Positions 33,083-40,804 are shown, numbered from the stretch's first letter. The stretch is 44,436 bases of DNA from an uncultured Chromatiaceae bacterium (GCA_937978655.1 CALJUX010000076.1:1-44436); one strand, 5' to 3'. Notes: generated by a model not told the origin, from the letters alone. A program made the numbers and translations.

Positions 33083-33768
33083 TCGCCTCGTCTGGCAGTT
33101 TAGAAGTTATTAAATGGGTTGCGTTGGTCCTGATGATTGGGGATCACATTAACAAGTACCTGTTTAATGGCACCATCCCGGCCTTATTTGAATTAGGCCG
33201 GTTAGCAATGCCGTTGTTTGGCATGGTGTTAGCTTTTAACTGTGCACAGTACGGCGATCAGGTTGGATTTTATAAAAGGTTGATAACCCGGCTACTTATA
33301 GCCGGGGTGGTTAGTACACCGTTTTATATTGCGTTGGGTGGTGTTCAACATGGTTGGTGGCCGCTCAACATATTTTTCACTCTCGGAGTTGCTACAGCGG
33401 TTATTTATGCGCTGGGTGTAGGCAGGCCACTGTATTTGTGTCTTGCTGCGGCAATCTTCGCTGTTTGTGGTGCGCTGGTCGAATTTATGTGGCCAGCGGT
33501 TTTTCTGGTCGTTGTGACTTATTTGTTTTGCAAGAAACCTAATTTATGGCGCTTCTTTGGGGTTTTTGTGGCGCTTTGTTCATTGACATGGATTAACGGC
33601 AACGGTTACGCGCTGCTAGCGCTACCTGTGGCCGCAGTCATCGTACACCACACATTTAATCTGCCTCGTTTCCAGTGGCTTTTTTATGGCTTTTATCCTG
33701 TTCATTTAGCCGTATTGCTGCTGGTTCGCATCCCTATGGAAAAGGCCGGTTATTTGTTTTTTATGTAA
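33067..33768 (+). CDS. trbP: TrbP, TraX-family pilin-modifying protein
   Basis: A 233-residue membrane protein of the TraX/TrbP family: IKWVALVLMIGDHINKYLFN and ALFELGRLAMPLFGMVLAFN are the acyltransferase-like signatures, followed by about six membrane segments. F TraX acetylates pilin; RK2 TrbP is a homologue of the same size. It starts inside trbM. RK2 trbN and trbO, which lie between trbM and trbP, are absent here. Confidence 0.9.
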   Translation: MRHSIVASSGSLEVIKWVALVLMIGDHINKYLFNGTIPALFELGRLAMPLFGMVLAFNCAQYGDQVGFYKRLITRLLIAGVVSTPFYIALGGVQHGWWPLNIFFTLGVATAVIYALGVGRPLYLCLAAAIFAVCGALVEFMWPAVFLVVVTYLFCKKPNLWRFFGVFVALCSLTWINGNGYALLALPVAAVIVHHTFNLPRFQWLFYGFYPVHLAVLLLVRIPMEKAGYLFFM

Positions 33769-33779
33769 AAGGATCTCTG

Positions 33780-34016
33780 ATGCTGACAATTAGCGAAGAA
33801 GCCGCCATTGCTGAATTAGCTTTATGGGCGGAGAAAAACAATAGCCTGGAACACTTGTATAAAATCATGCCCTGCAGCAGCGGCCTGATGCTCGTGATTT
33901 ATCAATATGCCAGCAATCTACCGGTACGCGTCGGTGGTGGCATGTACAGCAGTTATGAATCTGCTTTAGGGGCTTATGGTCAGCTGATCGATAAGCTCAG
34001 AACAACAATACATTGA
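33780..34016 (+). CDS. Small unknown protein after trbP
   Basis: A 78-residue protein (MLTISEEAAIAELALWAEKN ... VRVGGGMYSSYESALGAYGQ) with mixed helices and no recognised domain. AAGGA precedes ATG 33780, 11 bases after trbP, so it belongs to the end of the trb operon. A longer frame opens inside trbP and is not used. Confidence 0.7.
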   Translation: MLTISEEAAIAELALWAEKNNSLEHLYKIMPCSSGLMLVIYQYASNLPVRVGGGMYSSYESALGAYGQLIDKLRTTIH

Positions 34017-34094
34017 GGCACCTGCAACTAAGTGGTGTGACTTGGCCAAGTCGTTAATGGCTCACAATTTTAACCAACGTAGATAAGGAAAGTT

Positions 34095-34823
34095 ATGTTT
34101 AAAAGCAAACTGTTAGTGGCATCCATTGCAGCTGCCACGCTGGCATTATCAGGCTGTGCCGCAACGTCAACGGCTATTGGCAAGCGCAACCTGACAGTAC
34201 AAACCAAAATGAGCGATACGGTATTTTTAGACCCGGTAGCTGATGATAAACGCACTGTATATGTCCAGATCAGAAACACCAGCGACAAGCCGGGGCTTAG
34301 TTTAGAACCGGCTATCGTTGCAGCTGTAACTGGCAAAGGTTATCGCGTTGTGCGCGACCCGGATCAAGCCAATTTTTTATTGCAGGCCAATGTGCTGCAA
34401 GTCGGTGAGTCAGATCAGCGCGAAGCTGAAAACATGGTAGGCCGTGGTTTTGGTGCTGCCGTTGTTGGTGGCGCTATTGGCAATCAGTTTGGTAGCGGTG
34501 GTGGCCAAAAGGCCGCTACAGTCGCCGGTGCTTTAATTGGCCTGGCCGCTGACGCCATGATTAAAGATGTCCATTACTCCATTATTACTGACATTCAAAT
34601 TTCAGAACGCGCTAAAAAAGGCGTTGTTGTACGCGAGTCGCAAAGTGCCACTCTGAAGCAAGGCAATAGTGGTGTGAAACAGGTCAGTTCATCCGAGGAA
34701 ACCGATTGGAAACGCTATCAGACCCGGATCATGTCGTATGCCAATCAGGTTAACATGAAGTGGGAAGAAGCAGAGCCAGAGCTTGTTAACGGCTTAGTTC
34801 GGTCTCTGAGTGGCATTCTTTAA
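34095..34823 (+). CDS. traT: TraT surface-exclusion / complement-resistance lipoprotein
   Basis: A 242-residue outer-membrane lipoprotein of the TraT family: lipobox LALSGCAATSTAIGKRNLTV, then VQTKMSDTVFLDP, GYRVVRDPDQANFLLQANVL and the Gly-rich membrane segment (GRGFGAAVVGGAIGNQFGSG). In F-type plasmids TraT blocks mating between like cells and adds serum resistance. It is unusual beside a trbK-type exclusion gene. AAGGAAAG precedes the start; a terminator follows. Confidence 0.93.
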   Translation: MFKSKLLVASIAAATLALSGCAATSTAIGKRNLTVQTKMSDTVFLDPVADDKRTVYVQIRNTSDKPGLSLEPAIVAAVTGKGYRVVRDPDQANFLLQANVLQVGESDQREAENMVGRGFGAAVVGGAIGNQFGSGGGQKAATVAGALIGLAADAMIKDVHYSIITDIQISERAKKGVVVRESQSATLKQGNSGVKQVSSSEETDWKRYQTRIMSYANQVNMKWEEAEPELVNGLVRSLSGIL

Positions 34824-34833
34824 GCAATACATT

Positions 34834-34859
34834 AGAAGCCGTCGCAAGACGGCTTCTTT
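34834..34859 (+). terminator. Terminator after traT
   Basis: AGAAGCCGTC, loop GCAA, GACGGCTTCT, then TTT. Confidence 0.85.
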
Positions 34860-34877
34860 CGATGTGAGGACCACAAT

Positions 34878-35162
34878 ATGGCGTCTGAAAACTACCCTGA
34901 ACTTGTTTTGCGCGTCCCTCGGATAAAGCCTGTCTTACTGGATTTTATCGGTTTTTCAATGCTGGCTGCGTTGGGATTGTGGGCGTTGTATGTATTTAAC
35001 ATTGCAATGCCAAATACTTTGCTTCCTGCCTTGGCCGTGTTACTACTGAGCTGCAGCATACTTATTAACAGCTTTGAACTACGTTCTTATTTGGCGTGGG
35101 GTGTTAGTGGTGCTTGCGCTGTAGTCCCAGCGCTATTAACACACAGTTTGATAGTCATTTGA
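34878..35162 (+). CDS. Small membrane protein after traT
   Basis: A 94-residue hydrophobic protein with about three membrane segments (about 22-42, 47-65 and 72-92). GAGGA precedes the ATG. It is the last plus-strand gene before the block of opposite-strand small genes. No family recognised. Confidence 0.7.
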   Translation: MASENYPELVLRVPRIKPVLLDFIGFSMLAALGLWALYVFNIAMPNTLLPALAVLLLSCSILINSFELRSYLAWGVSGACAVVPALLTHSLIVI

Positions 35163-35177
35163 AAATGACGCTGTAGA

Positions 35178-35189
35178 TTTGCTATCAAA
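35178..35189. repeat. TTTGCTATCAAA motif
   Basis: One copy of the recurrent motif, just after the small membrane protein gene; another core TGCTATCA is at 35267-35274, next to the stop of the following minus-strand gene. Confidence 0.6.
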
Positions 35190-35229
35190 TAACTTTCGAG
35201 TGGAAAACCCGGGCCGTAAAAATGATGGC

Positions 35230-35262
35230 AAAAAGATGAAGCCGGCGCGACCGCCTGGCTTC
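35230..35262 (-). terminator. Terminator of the small-gene block
   Basis: On the minus strand GAAGCC(A)GGCG, loop GTCG, CGCCGGCTTC (10 pairs, one bulge), then ATCTTTTT. It lies 12 bp after the stop at 35275. Confidence 0.75.
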
Positions 35263-35274
35263 AAAATGCTATCA

Positions 35275-35703
35275 TTATTTTCGCCACCGCTCGAAATAGA
35301 TCGACTCGATAGCGGCTTTCCCGTAGAGGTCGTTTGACAAACTGTGATAAATGTCGCCGCTGGCACGGAGTTCGTCTGCTGACGGATACGATGCCAATTC
35401 CTCAAATTGTGACAGGTACTGTTCCGCTGTATATCCTTCCGGCAATGGACCACTATATGATGTGTTAATAAACTCACGGCAATAGCCATTTACTGCCGCG
35501 TGTGTTATCTCATAAAAGGTTGGCAATTGGCCATCTGGCTTTAATTCTGCGTCAATTGGCGAGTAGCCTAACCAATCCCATGCGTATTGTTCTGTTTTAG
35601 CGGTCAATACCAGATTATAGTCAATGAACGAACGCATTATTCTACACACCTCGCCCTTTTCAGCCGACTCGGTTAGTGCTGCATGGATCTGTTGGTAATT
35701 CAT
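35275..35703 (-). CDS. Unknown 142-residue protein
   Basis: A soluble, acidic protein (MNYQQIHAALTESAEKGEVC, later HAAVNGYCREFINTSYSGPL and GYTAEQYLSQFEELASYPSA) with no recognised domain. It is the last gene of the minus-strand block, 96 bp after the previous gene, so it may have its own promoter. The terminator at 35230-35262 follows. Confidence 0.75.
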   Translation of the reverse strand: MNYQQIHAALTESAEKGEVCRIMRSFIDYNLVLTAKTEQYAWDWLGYSPIDAELKPDGQLPTFYEITHAAVNGYCREFINTSYSGPLPEGYTAEQYLSQFEELASYPSADELRASGDIYHSLSNDLYGKAAIESIYFERWRK

Positions 35704-35799
35704 ATTTCACACTCTCGATTATCTGTTAGGTAGTTGGCCACACAGGCCAATGCTGATTCTATGGCAGAAAAAATCATGCGTTGGAATTGGACAGTGTTA

Positions 35800-35985
35800 T
35801 TATGAGGGGTCTAACTTTTGGGGTTTGCACCGGCCAGCAAGTGGCATCCAGCTATAACTTTTTACTCGCATCCACTCATGGTTTGCATGTTTTGTTTGAA
35901 CAGCGCCACAATTTTTGCAGCGCCTTTTGCCATGCGTCCAAATACCCTCTATCCCTTCCGGCACTTTTTCCCAATCGTGTTTCAT
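35800..35985 (-). CDS. Small CxxC protein
   Basis: A 61-residue basic protein (KHDWEKVPEGIEGIWTHGKR, then RCKNCGAVQTKHANHEW) with a single CKNC pair and His/Cys residues that could bind one zinc ion. ATG 35985 is four bases after the previous stop; the frame opens earlier only with TTG. Unknown function. Confidence 0.65.
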   Translation of the reverse strand: MKHDWEKVPEGIEGIWTHGKRRCKNCGAVQTKHANHEWMRVKSYSWMPLAGRCKPQKLDPS

Positions 35986-35989
35986 GATT

Positions 35990-36238
35990 TCAGTTCTGTA
36001 CAATTCGGGCTTCTCTGAAGCCTATTGCCTGACAAACTGACCACGCACCATCGAGTGTTGTAAATACTCGCGGTGTTGTATCGGCTTTTGGCGCTCTGGC
36101 TGGCAACAGAAGGACTGGCGCACCAGAACGGCGTTTAAACATCAGCTGATAACAGCCCGGCTGCATTGGTACAGCACAGATCATTGCGCTTAGTAAGTCA
36201 CCGGCTTCAAAAAGTAAACTCAGTTCTTTCTGTCTCAT
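35990..36238 (-). CDS. Unknown 82-residue protein
   Basis: MRQKELSLLFEAGDLLSAMI ... LLPARAPKADTTPRVFTTLD. ATGA overlap with the preceding gene (36235-36238) shows coupled translation. No family recognised. Confidence 0.68.
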   Translation of the reverse strand: MRQKELSLLFEAGDLLSAMICAVPMQPGCYQLMFKRRSGAPVLLLPARAPKADTTPRVFTTLDGAWSVCQAIGFREARIVQN

Positions 36239-36534
36239 ACTTCGTCAACTATTTTAAATGTAGAGCGCCGGATCATCGCCATTTCTTCACTACTCAAGCC
36301 GTGAGTTGAGACTTTGCCAACAATCTCGCCTTGGCCATCAGTGATGATGAAGCCGTTACTACCTAAAATTGTCAGCGCAAGGGCAAGCTCATGCTCTGTG
36401 TGGCGACCCGTAGCCGGAAAATACAGATGCGCTTTCATGCCACGCTGCTCAATAACCGCGATTGCGTTAGAGATACTTTCTTGTTGGCCACTTGTTATGG
36501 ATCTGAGCAGCCCAGCAAACCAATTTTTCATCAT
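36235..36534 (-). CDS. Unknown 99-residue protein
   Basis: MMKNWFAGLLRSITSGQQES ... GFIITDGQGEIVGKVSTHGL. A short helical start followed by an alpha/beta pattern; no family recognised. AGAGG precedes the ATG. Confidence 0.7.
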   Translation of the reverse strand: MMKNWFAGLLRSITSGQQESISNAIAVIEQRGMKAHLYFPATGRHTEHELALALTILGSNGFIITDGQGEIVGKVSTHGLSSEEMAMIRRSTFKIVDEV

Positions 36535-36555
36535 AAGACCTCTTTAAGCTGCTAA

Positions 36556-36852
36556 TTACGGCCAGAACGGATCAAGCATCCAATCTGTAATAACCTGGCG
36601 CTGATTTCTATCGAGAACAGATGCAGCTTCTGTAAAGTCAAAATTAAATTTGTCTTCACCGCGCCAGACACCCAAAACAAAGCGAGCCATAATAGCCTCG
36701 CCATGTGAGGCAACGCCTAGAAAGTTATCAACCTTATCTACAAGGTAAGACCTTTCGTTAAAATCAAATAATGGCATCAGATACGGTGTATTCAGCTCAA
36801 TCCAAAGTGCAAACTTTGCTTGGGATGGTGTAAGTTGTACGTTCAATTTCAT
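36556..36852 (-). CDS. Unknown 98-residue protein
   Basis: MKLNVQLTPSQAKFALWIEL ... HGEAIMARFVLGVWRGEDKF. Soluble, aromatic-rich, no recognised domain. GGAAG precedes the start; 16 bp separate it from the gene before. Confidence 0.7.
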   Translation of the reverse strand: MKLNVQLTPSQAKFALWIELNTPYLMPLFDFNERSYLVDKVDNFLGVASHGEAIMARFVLGVWRGEDKFNFDFTEAASVLDRNQRQVITDWMLDPFWP

Positions 36853-36868
36853 AATATGCTTCCGAAAA

Positions 36869-37204
36869 TTAGCGATTGCGGCGATTTAATACCATTTGTA
36901 CAAGCACCCAGAATGTGCCAAAGACAAGTAAACCGTATACCCAAGGCATAGCTTTGTTAAATATCCACGCTGAGCGGTCTTCATCACTCTGTAAGTCGGA
37001 CCAACTTAAATTACCGATGCGTTCATCGTTTTTAAGACGTTCACTGTCAGCAATTGCCGCCGCTGCAGCATCTCTTTCTTTAGCTGCGACATGCTCAGTT
37101 CTCTGCTGCTCGGTCATATTCGATAAACTAAGTTGCTCATAAATACCGGCCAAAAAAACAACAACAATGACTGCGAAGATTATCTTTAACATGGCTTTCA
37201 TCAT
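36869..37204 (-). CDS. Unknown protein with two membrane segments
   Basis: A 111-residue protein: N-terminal membrane segment (about 5-22), an Ala/Glu/Lys-rich helical middle, and a C-terminal membrane segment (about 87-107) with a basic tail (NRRNR). The hairpin-like layout, helix held between two anchors, is reminiscent of small envelope proteins but no family is recognised. Confidence 0.7.
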   Translation of the reverse strand: MMKAMLKIIFAVIVVVFLAGIYEQLSLSNMTEQQRTEHVAAKERDAAAAAIADSERLKNDERIGNLSWSDLQSDEDRSAWIFNKAMPWVYGLLVFGTFWVLVQMVLNRRNR

Positions 37205-37211
37205 TTACACC

Positions 37212-37613
37212 CTATTTTTTTGTCCAAAAAAAGCGGCTCAGGGCCATCGGAACTGCGAAGAAATACACCACCGCAATGACAACTGAAAACAACTCGTTGT
37301 AACCACCCACGCTACCGCGTAGCAGGCCAGTGGTTACAAAATACAGCGTAGAGTATGTTACGAGCTGTACAATCAGCTGCCTCCAGGTCAACTGATTTTT
37401 AATGTTCAGAGCTGGCTTTTTGTGTTTTGTGTTGATGGCCGCTGTCCACATATTGAACAACACATAAACAGAAATGATCCCAATTGGGACTATCCATCCG
37501 AATGCGGAAGTATTGGGGTACTGCATAATGGCCAGCAGAAGCGCGACAGCAGCAACGCCGAATACCACCAGTCCTGCTTTTGGGCCAACCTGCAACAATT
37601 GTTCTTTGTTCAT
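37212..37613 (-). CDS. Unknown four-helix membrane protein
   Basis: A 133-residue protein with about four membrane segments (about 13-31, 39-58, 77-97 and 105-125) and a Lys-rich end. ATG 37613 follows AAAAGGACG and is preferred to the longer frame from 37688, which overlaps a separate short gene. No family recognised. Confidence 0.7.
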   Translation of the reverse strand: MNKEQLLQVGPKAGLVVFGVAAVALLLAIMQYPNTSAFGWIVPIGIISVYVLFNMWTAAINTKHKKPALNIKNQLTWRQLIVQLVTYSTLYFVTTGLLRGSVGGYNELFSVVIAVVYFFAVPMALSRFFWTKK

Positions 37614-37663
37614 GGTTTTTTCGTCCTTTTCGTTGATAAATTTGTGTTCGCCAGAAGCGAAAG

Positions 37664-37768
37664 CTAACTGGTCAATTGTTCGTACCATACTTTTGTACCG
37701 GCCTTACTAAGCTTCACGTCATTTAAAGTGAGGTAATTTAACGATAAAAAACGCTTTATTTTGTCCAT
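37664..37768 (-). CDS. Possible 34-residue protein
   Basis: MDKIKRFLSLNYLTLNDVKL ... GTKVWYEQLTS. AAGGAAA lies seven bases before the ATG, and the frame fills the gap between two genes of the block. Too short to judge by composition; it could also be a leader. Confidence 0.4.
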   Translation of the reverse strand: MDKIKRFLSLNYLTLNDVKLSKAGTKVWYEQLTS

Positions 37769-37780
37769 GCTGTAGTTTCC

Positions 37781-38011
37781 TTATTCTTGGTGTCTGGGAT
37801 TGCTTGTAAGCCAGTAATAGCCACAACACCGGCACGTGTGCTGGGAGTCGCCGTCACCGATATACTGACTGTCCGCTGAGCTGTGTGGGCAGCATTCCTC
37901 CGGCGCAAGGTTCGGATACTCCGCTAATGCCCTGTGCATTTCTTCCTGGTCAAAAGCGATAGCTTTTTGAATCCACTCCGGTAATTGTTCTTGCGCCACT
38001 TCGTATGTCAT
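37781..38011 (-). CDS. Small Cys-rich protein
   Basis: A 76-residue acidic protein with CC at about 40-41 and CRCCG near the end, which could bind a metal ion. ATGA overlap with the gene before. The start (MTYEVAQEQ) resembles that of the gene at 38592 (MTYEEYEQQ). Confidence 0.68.
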   Translation of the reverse strand: MTYEVAQEQLPEWIQKAIAFDQEEMHRALAEYPNLAPEECCPHSSADSQYIGDGDSQHTCRCCGYYWLTSNPRHQE

Positions 38012-38397
38012 GCTTCGCCCCTAATACCAGTTGTTTTGCGAAATGCAAACACGCCTGCAGGGACTAACACTGCAAAAAACAAAGCCATGCAAACTAACCA
38101 GTTCAGCTGTAAAGCCGCAAGCGACACGATAGATAGTGAGCCGATCACGCCGATAGCCAGAGCAATACCGGCTTTTTTGAGTGAGGGTAAACCAAAAGAA
38201 AGCATTATCAGTAAAGTGACTGCTATCGCCACCCAAAATGCCCACGTGCCATTGAACAACTTTCCTGCAACATGCGCATACTCACCAAACTGACTTGGTG
38301 AGATCCCATGAGCAATGGCCAACCCAAGGCATGAAAACGCAAAGACGGTTGGAGACATTGACACAATCAAGTCATCCTGTGGTTTGTCATCTGTCAT
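38008..38397 (-). CDS. Unknown four-helix membrane protein
   Basis: A 129-residue protein with four membrane segments (about 12-32, 49-69, 74-94 and 100-121). ATG 38397 follows AAGAGGAA and is preferred to the GTG at 38418, which lies in the stop region of the preceding gene. No family recognised. Confidence 0.72.
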   Translation of the reverse strand: MTDDKPQDDLIVSMSPTVFAFSCLGLAIAHGISPSQFGEYAHVAGKLFNGTWAFWVAIAVTLLIMLSFGLPSLKKAGIALAIGVIGSLSIVSLAALQLNWLVCMALFFAVLVPAGVFAFRKTTGIRGEA

Positions 38398-38410
38398 TAT
38401 GTTGTTCCTC

Positions 38411-38578
38411 TTAAGCACCGTCTTTTACCCAATAAAAAATTCCGGTAAAAAATAGAATGATCATCAATGTTGTGCTTATGTAAAATAATTCTGGATTTTT
38501 TACTGTAGAAGCCATATCGGTTGTCACGGGTAAGCCACAAACTGCCGCCATTAGAATCAAACTTGTTGACCGATTCAT
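38411..38578 (-). CDS. Small membrane protein, 55 residues
   Basis: MNRSTSLILMAAVCGLPVTT, a signal-like start, then STTLMIILFFTGIFYWVKDG as a membrane helix near the C-terminus. GGGAGAA lies six bases before the ATG, and the gene fits exactly between its neighbours (13 bp on each side). It is short enough to be missed by automated calling. Confidence 0.68.
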   Translation of the reverse strand: MNRSTSLILMAAVCGLPVTTDMASTVKNPELFYISTTLMIILFFTGIFYWVKDGA

Positions 38579-38591
38579 ATTGTTCTCCCGC

Positions 38592-38933
38592 TTACACTGG
38601 TTGCCATTTGTCGCGCAGCTGCTTCATGACCTCACTGCCATCAAACCCTTCGTCATTCATCCAGCGGGAAGGCCACAGTTCATGAGCCACACAACCGGCA
38701 ATCGCAATTTCTGCATGAGCGCGGTTTTCTGAGTCCAATTTGTACAGGTTCTGTACGTTAAAAGGGGTGCCGTATTCCATTGACAGCAGCAGCTGCGCTG
38801 CCGTTTCAGAACCTGAGCCGGAATGTTCGATGGCTTGGCTGGCCAGATGATAAGCCGATTTTCCGCGAGTGCTGGTCGCTAAAACGGCGTTTCTTTTTGC
38901 CGTTTCTTGCTGTTCGTATTCTTCGTAGGTCAT
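38592..38933 (-). CDS. Unknown 113-residue protein
   Basis: MTYEEYEQQETAKRNAVLAT, later AAQLLLSMEYGTPFNVQNLY and CVAHELWPSRWMNDEGFDGS. Soluble and helical, no recognised family. ATG 38933 follows GAGGAAA; the longer frame uses TTG. Confidence 0.7.
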   Translation of the reverse strand: MTYEEYEQQETAKRNAVLATSTRGKSAYHLASQAIEHSGSGSETAAQLLLSMEYGTPFNVQNLYKLDSENRAHAEIAIAGCVAHELWPSRWMNDEGFDGSEVMKQLRDKWQPV

Positions 38934-38970
38934 GTTGGTTTCCTCGATCCGTGTGTAAAAAAACAACCGT

Positions 38971-39165
38971 TTAACGGCCTTTGTTTAGTGCCAGGGCGCA
39001 ACCTGATACAGACAGCAACAGCACTGCAGCACCGATAGGATTCTGTTGTGCACCAGCGCCAACCCATGCGGGGATCTCGCCAGCGAGTAGCGCAATGGCC
39101 AGACCAACCGCGAAAGCGATTAAGAGGTAAACAAGCATTCGGATCGAGTTGTCAATGTGTTGCAT
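38971..39165 (-). CDS. Small membrane protein, first gene of the block
   Basis: A 64-residue protein with two membrane segments (about 8-28 and 43-60) separated by a Gly/Ala loop. AAGGACG precedes the ATG. It is the first of the minus-strand block, so the promoter should lie just upstream, where ATTAGCGGCTAAA (39220-39232), one base off the KorB operator, is found. Confidence 0.7.
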   Translation of the reverse strand: MQHIDNSIRMLVYLLIAFAVGLAIALLAGEIPAWVGAGAQQNPIGAAVLLLSVSGCALALNKGR

Positions 39166-39688
39166 ATTTTGCGTCCTTAACTGAGTGCTGAAAAAGTAGC
39201 CTATGCCTCAGTGTAACGCATTAGCGGCTAAAGTCAACGCATTAGCGGATATTGTGCAACAATAAATCGGGGGCTGTTTTGAGGGTTTGGGGGAAAGTCA
39301 GAAAAATGGTTATCAGAGTGTAAATGACTTTAACATAACATCCGTTATCAGCGCCCCGCCCCACTTCCGGCGAAGTGGTCATTTTTTGGGGACCAAGGCA
39401 GCGGGCGCGGCCTTGGGATCACTATACCGGCGCGGGCCGGTGGCGGCAACTTTCGCTTGCGAAAGGTTTGGCCATTTGACAGCACCGGCATTGGCCACAA
39501 TACTGAGGTGTCGGCTTTCCAAACGACGTTCCCAGCAACCCCGTCAAGCACCCACTTGGCGGGGTTTGTTTTTTGCTATCAAAACAGCGCGCCTGGTTCG
39601 CTCCGGATTCTTGTTTTTGCCATCACTTGGGGCCGAGCTCGTCCCGCTCGATGTGAATTTTTGCTATCAAATCCGTATCACCGAAAAG

Positions 39689-39715
39689 GTATGATACGAA
39701 ACGTATGATACGAAA
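39689..39715 (+). repeat. Tandem 13-bp repeat
   Basis: GTATGATACGAAA twice, 14 bp apart. Related GATACGAAA follows at 39874-39882. Confidence 0.75.
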
Positions 39716-39740
39716 TGGCACTTTACGAATTGGTGTGGGA

Positions 39741-39795
39741 TGAAAATAAAGTGTCATCCATGAAAATAGAGTTTCATCCTGCAAAATAAAGTTTT
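39741..39795 (+). repeat. Three iteron-like repeats of about 20 bp
   Basis: TGAAAATAAAGTGTCATCC (39741), TGAAAATAGAGTTTCATCC (39761) and TGCAAAATAAAGTTTTAC (39780), spaced 19-20 bp. Confidence 0.7.
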
Positions 39796-39888
39796 ACTGA
39801 TAGCAAAAAATTTAGCTGCAGCAGTTGGCCAGGTCAAAATATGCTATCAAAATGGCGCGACCGGCAGCTGCTCGATACGAAAAAATGC

Positions 39889-39920
39889 TATCAAAATAAA
39901 AAAGCCGGTTGGGAACCGGC
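39889..39920 (-). terminator. Terminator of the 39975-40433 gene
   Basis: On the minus strand GCCGGTT, loop CCC, AACCGGC, then TTTTTTATTTTG. The T-tail overlaps a TTTTGATAGCA motif. Confidence 0.82.
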
Positions 39921-39974
39921 GACGCCTGCCTGACGTTGGTAATTATGATAACCCGTTTTCTCAGATAAAAAGTA

Positions 39975-40433
39975 TCAATTTCCGCTGTATTCAGTTTCGT
40001 TTAAAGGTTCGATACCTGCGGCCACTATTGAGTCCAAAATGGACGTAAAAGGTAAAGCCAATCGCTTATGTTTCATCGACCAGCGCAAAAAGCCCCTTGC
40101 AGTTTCGGAATTGATGCCACTAAACATTGATAGAGCATTTTTACCATGAAATGGTATACCGCAAGCTTCAGCTACTGCTCTGCAAACATCCTCATCATCA
40201 CTGTTTATTTTGAACTTGGGTTCAGAAGCGCGGTATTTGCACATGAAATATGAGTTTTCATTTTTTATATAATGTATGCAAGCCGCGTCCCAGCGGCTTG
40301 CTGGAAAATGGCCAGCGTCATTAGAACACAGCAGAAGTTCATCTGAAGGATGAACCAACAAATAGAGACAAACCTTTTCTATTTGTATCACGTGTGCCAC
40401 TCGCGACTTGTACGGCGTTGTAAGCTTAACCAA
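39975..40433 (-). CDS. Unknown 152-residue protein
   Basis: MVKLTTPYKSRVAHVIQIEK ... FPASRWDAACIHYIKNENSY ... ALPFTSILDSIVAAGIEPLN. No recognised domain. The best start is TTG 40433 after GGGAGAA; an ATG just upstream is followed at once by a stop. A strong terminator follows, so this is the end of a transcription unit. Confidence 0.65.
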   Translation of the reverse strand: MVKLTTPYKSRVAHVIQIEKVCLYLLVHPSDELLLCSNDAGHFPASRWDAACIHYIKNENSYFMCKYRASEPKFKINSDDEDVCRAVAEACGIPFHGKNALSMFSGINSETARGFLRWSMKHKRLALPFTSILDSIVAAGIEPLNETEYSGN

Positions 40434-40447
40434 ATCTCATTTCTCCC

Positions 40448-40804
40448 TTAACACCATTCACTTTTCGCTTTGTCCACAAAAGCCGGTTTAACCATGCTCA
40501 AATTGTGGATAACAGTCTGACCAGCAAGCAATCCTTTCACGGTCTGTTTATCCCGATGATCCATTTTCTGAACAGACTGAAAGTCGCTGAGTTTCAACGG
40601 CCTATTAGCTCTGGCCAACACACTGTAATGCACTTTTTCAACAGCTTCACACAAAGTACCACCACACAGCGGACATATACCTGCTGGCCTATCCTCGAAC
40701 ATATTTGTCCACCAGACTTTCCGGCATTTACCTGTACAAGCAAATGCAGGCAAATCTGCTAATTCATCAAAAGTAATATGATACGGTGTATCAACAATGA
40801 TCAT
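40448..40804 (-). CDS. Unknown zinc-finger-like protein
   Basis: A 118-residue protein with a four-cysteine cluster (FACTGKCRKVWW ... GICPLCGGTLC), a typical zinc ribbon. The remainder is basic and helical. It overlaps the preceding regulator by 14 bases, so the two are coupled. DNA or RNA binding is a guess from the zinc ribbon. Confidence 0.7.
   Translation of the reverse strand: MIIVDTPYHITFDELADLPAFACTGKCRKVWWTNMFEDRPAGICPLCGGTLCEAVEKVHYSVLARANRPLKLSDFQSVQKMDHRDKQTVKGLLAGQTVIHNLSMVKPAFVDKAKSEWC

Larger units (their letters stand above)
39166..39974. other. Repeat-rich non-coding region
   Basis: No gene in 809 bp. It holds a near-perfect KorB site (39220-39232), hairpins at 39361-39378, 39449-39464 and 39538-39567, and five copies of TGCTATCA/TGATAGCA (39574, 39662, 39798, 39842 and 39886). 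There are also two tandem copies of GTATGATACGAAA (39689-39701, 39703-39715) and three repeats near 39741, 39761 and 39780 with the core TGMAAATARAGT. The layout suggests an origin, centromere or multi-site regulatory region. Confidence 0.6.

Noticed and set aside
34040..34051. Palindrome ACTTGGCCAAGT before traT
   Set aside because: A single short palindrome without copies elsewhere or promoter context; not enough to call an operator.
39166..39974. CRISPR array
   Set aside because: Repeats are short (8-20 bp), irregularly spaced and without spacer-like units or cas genes.
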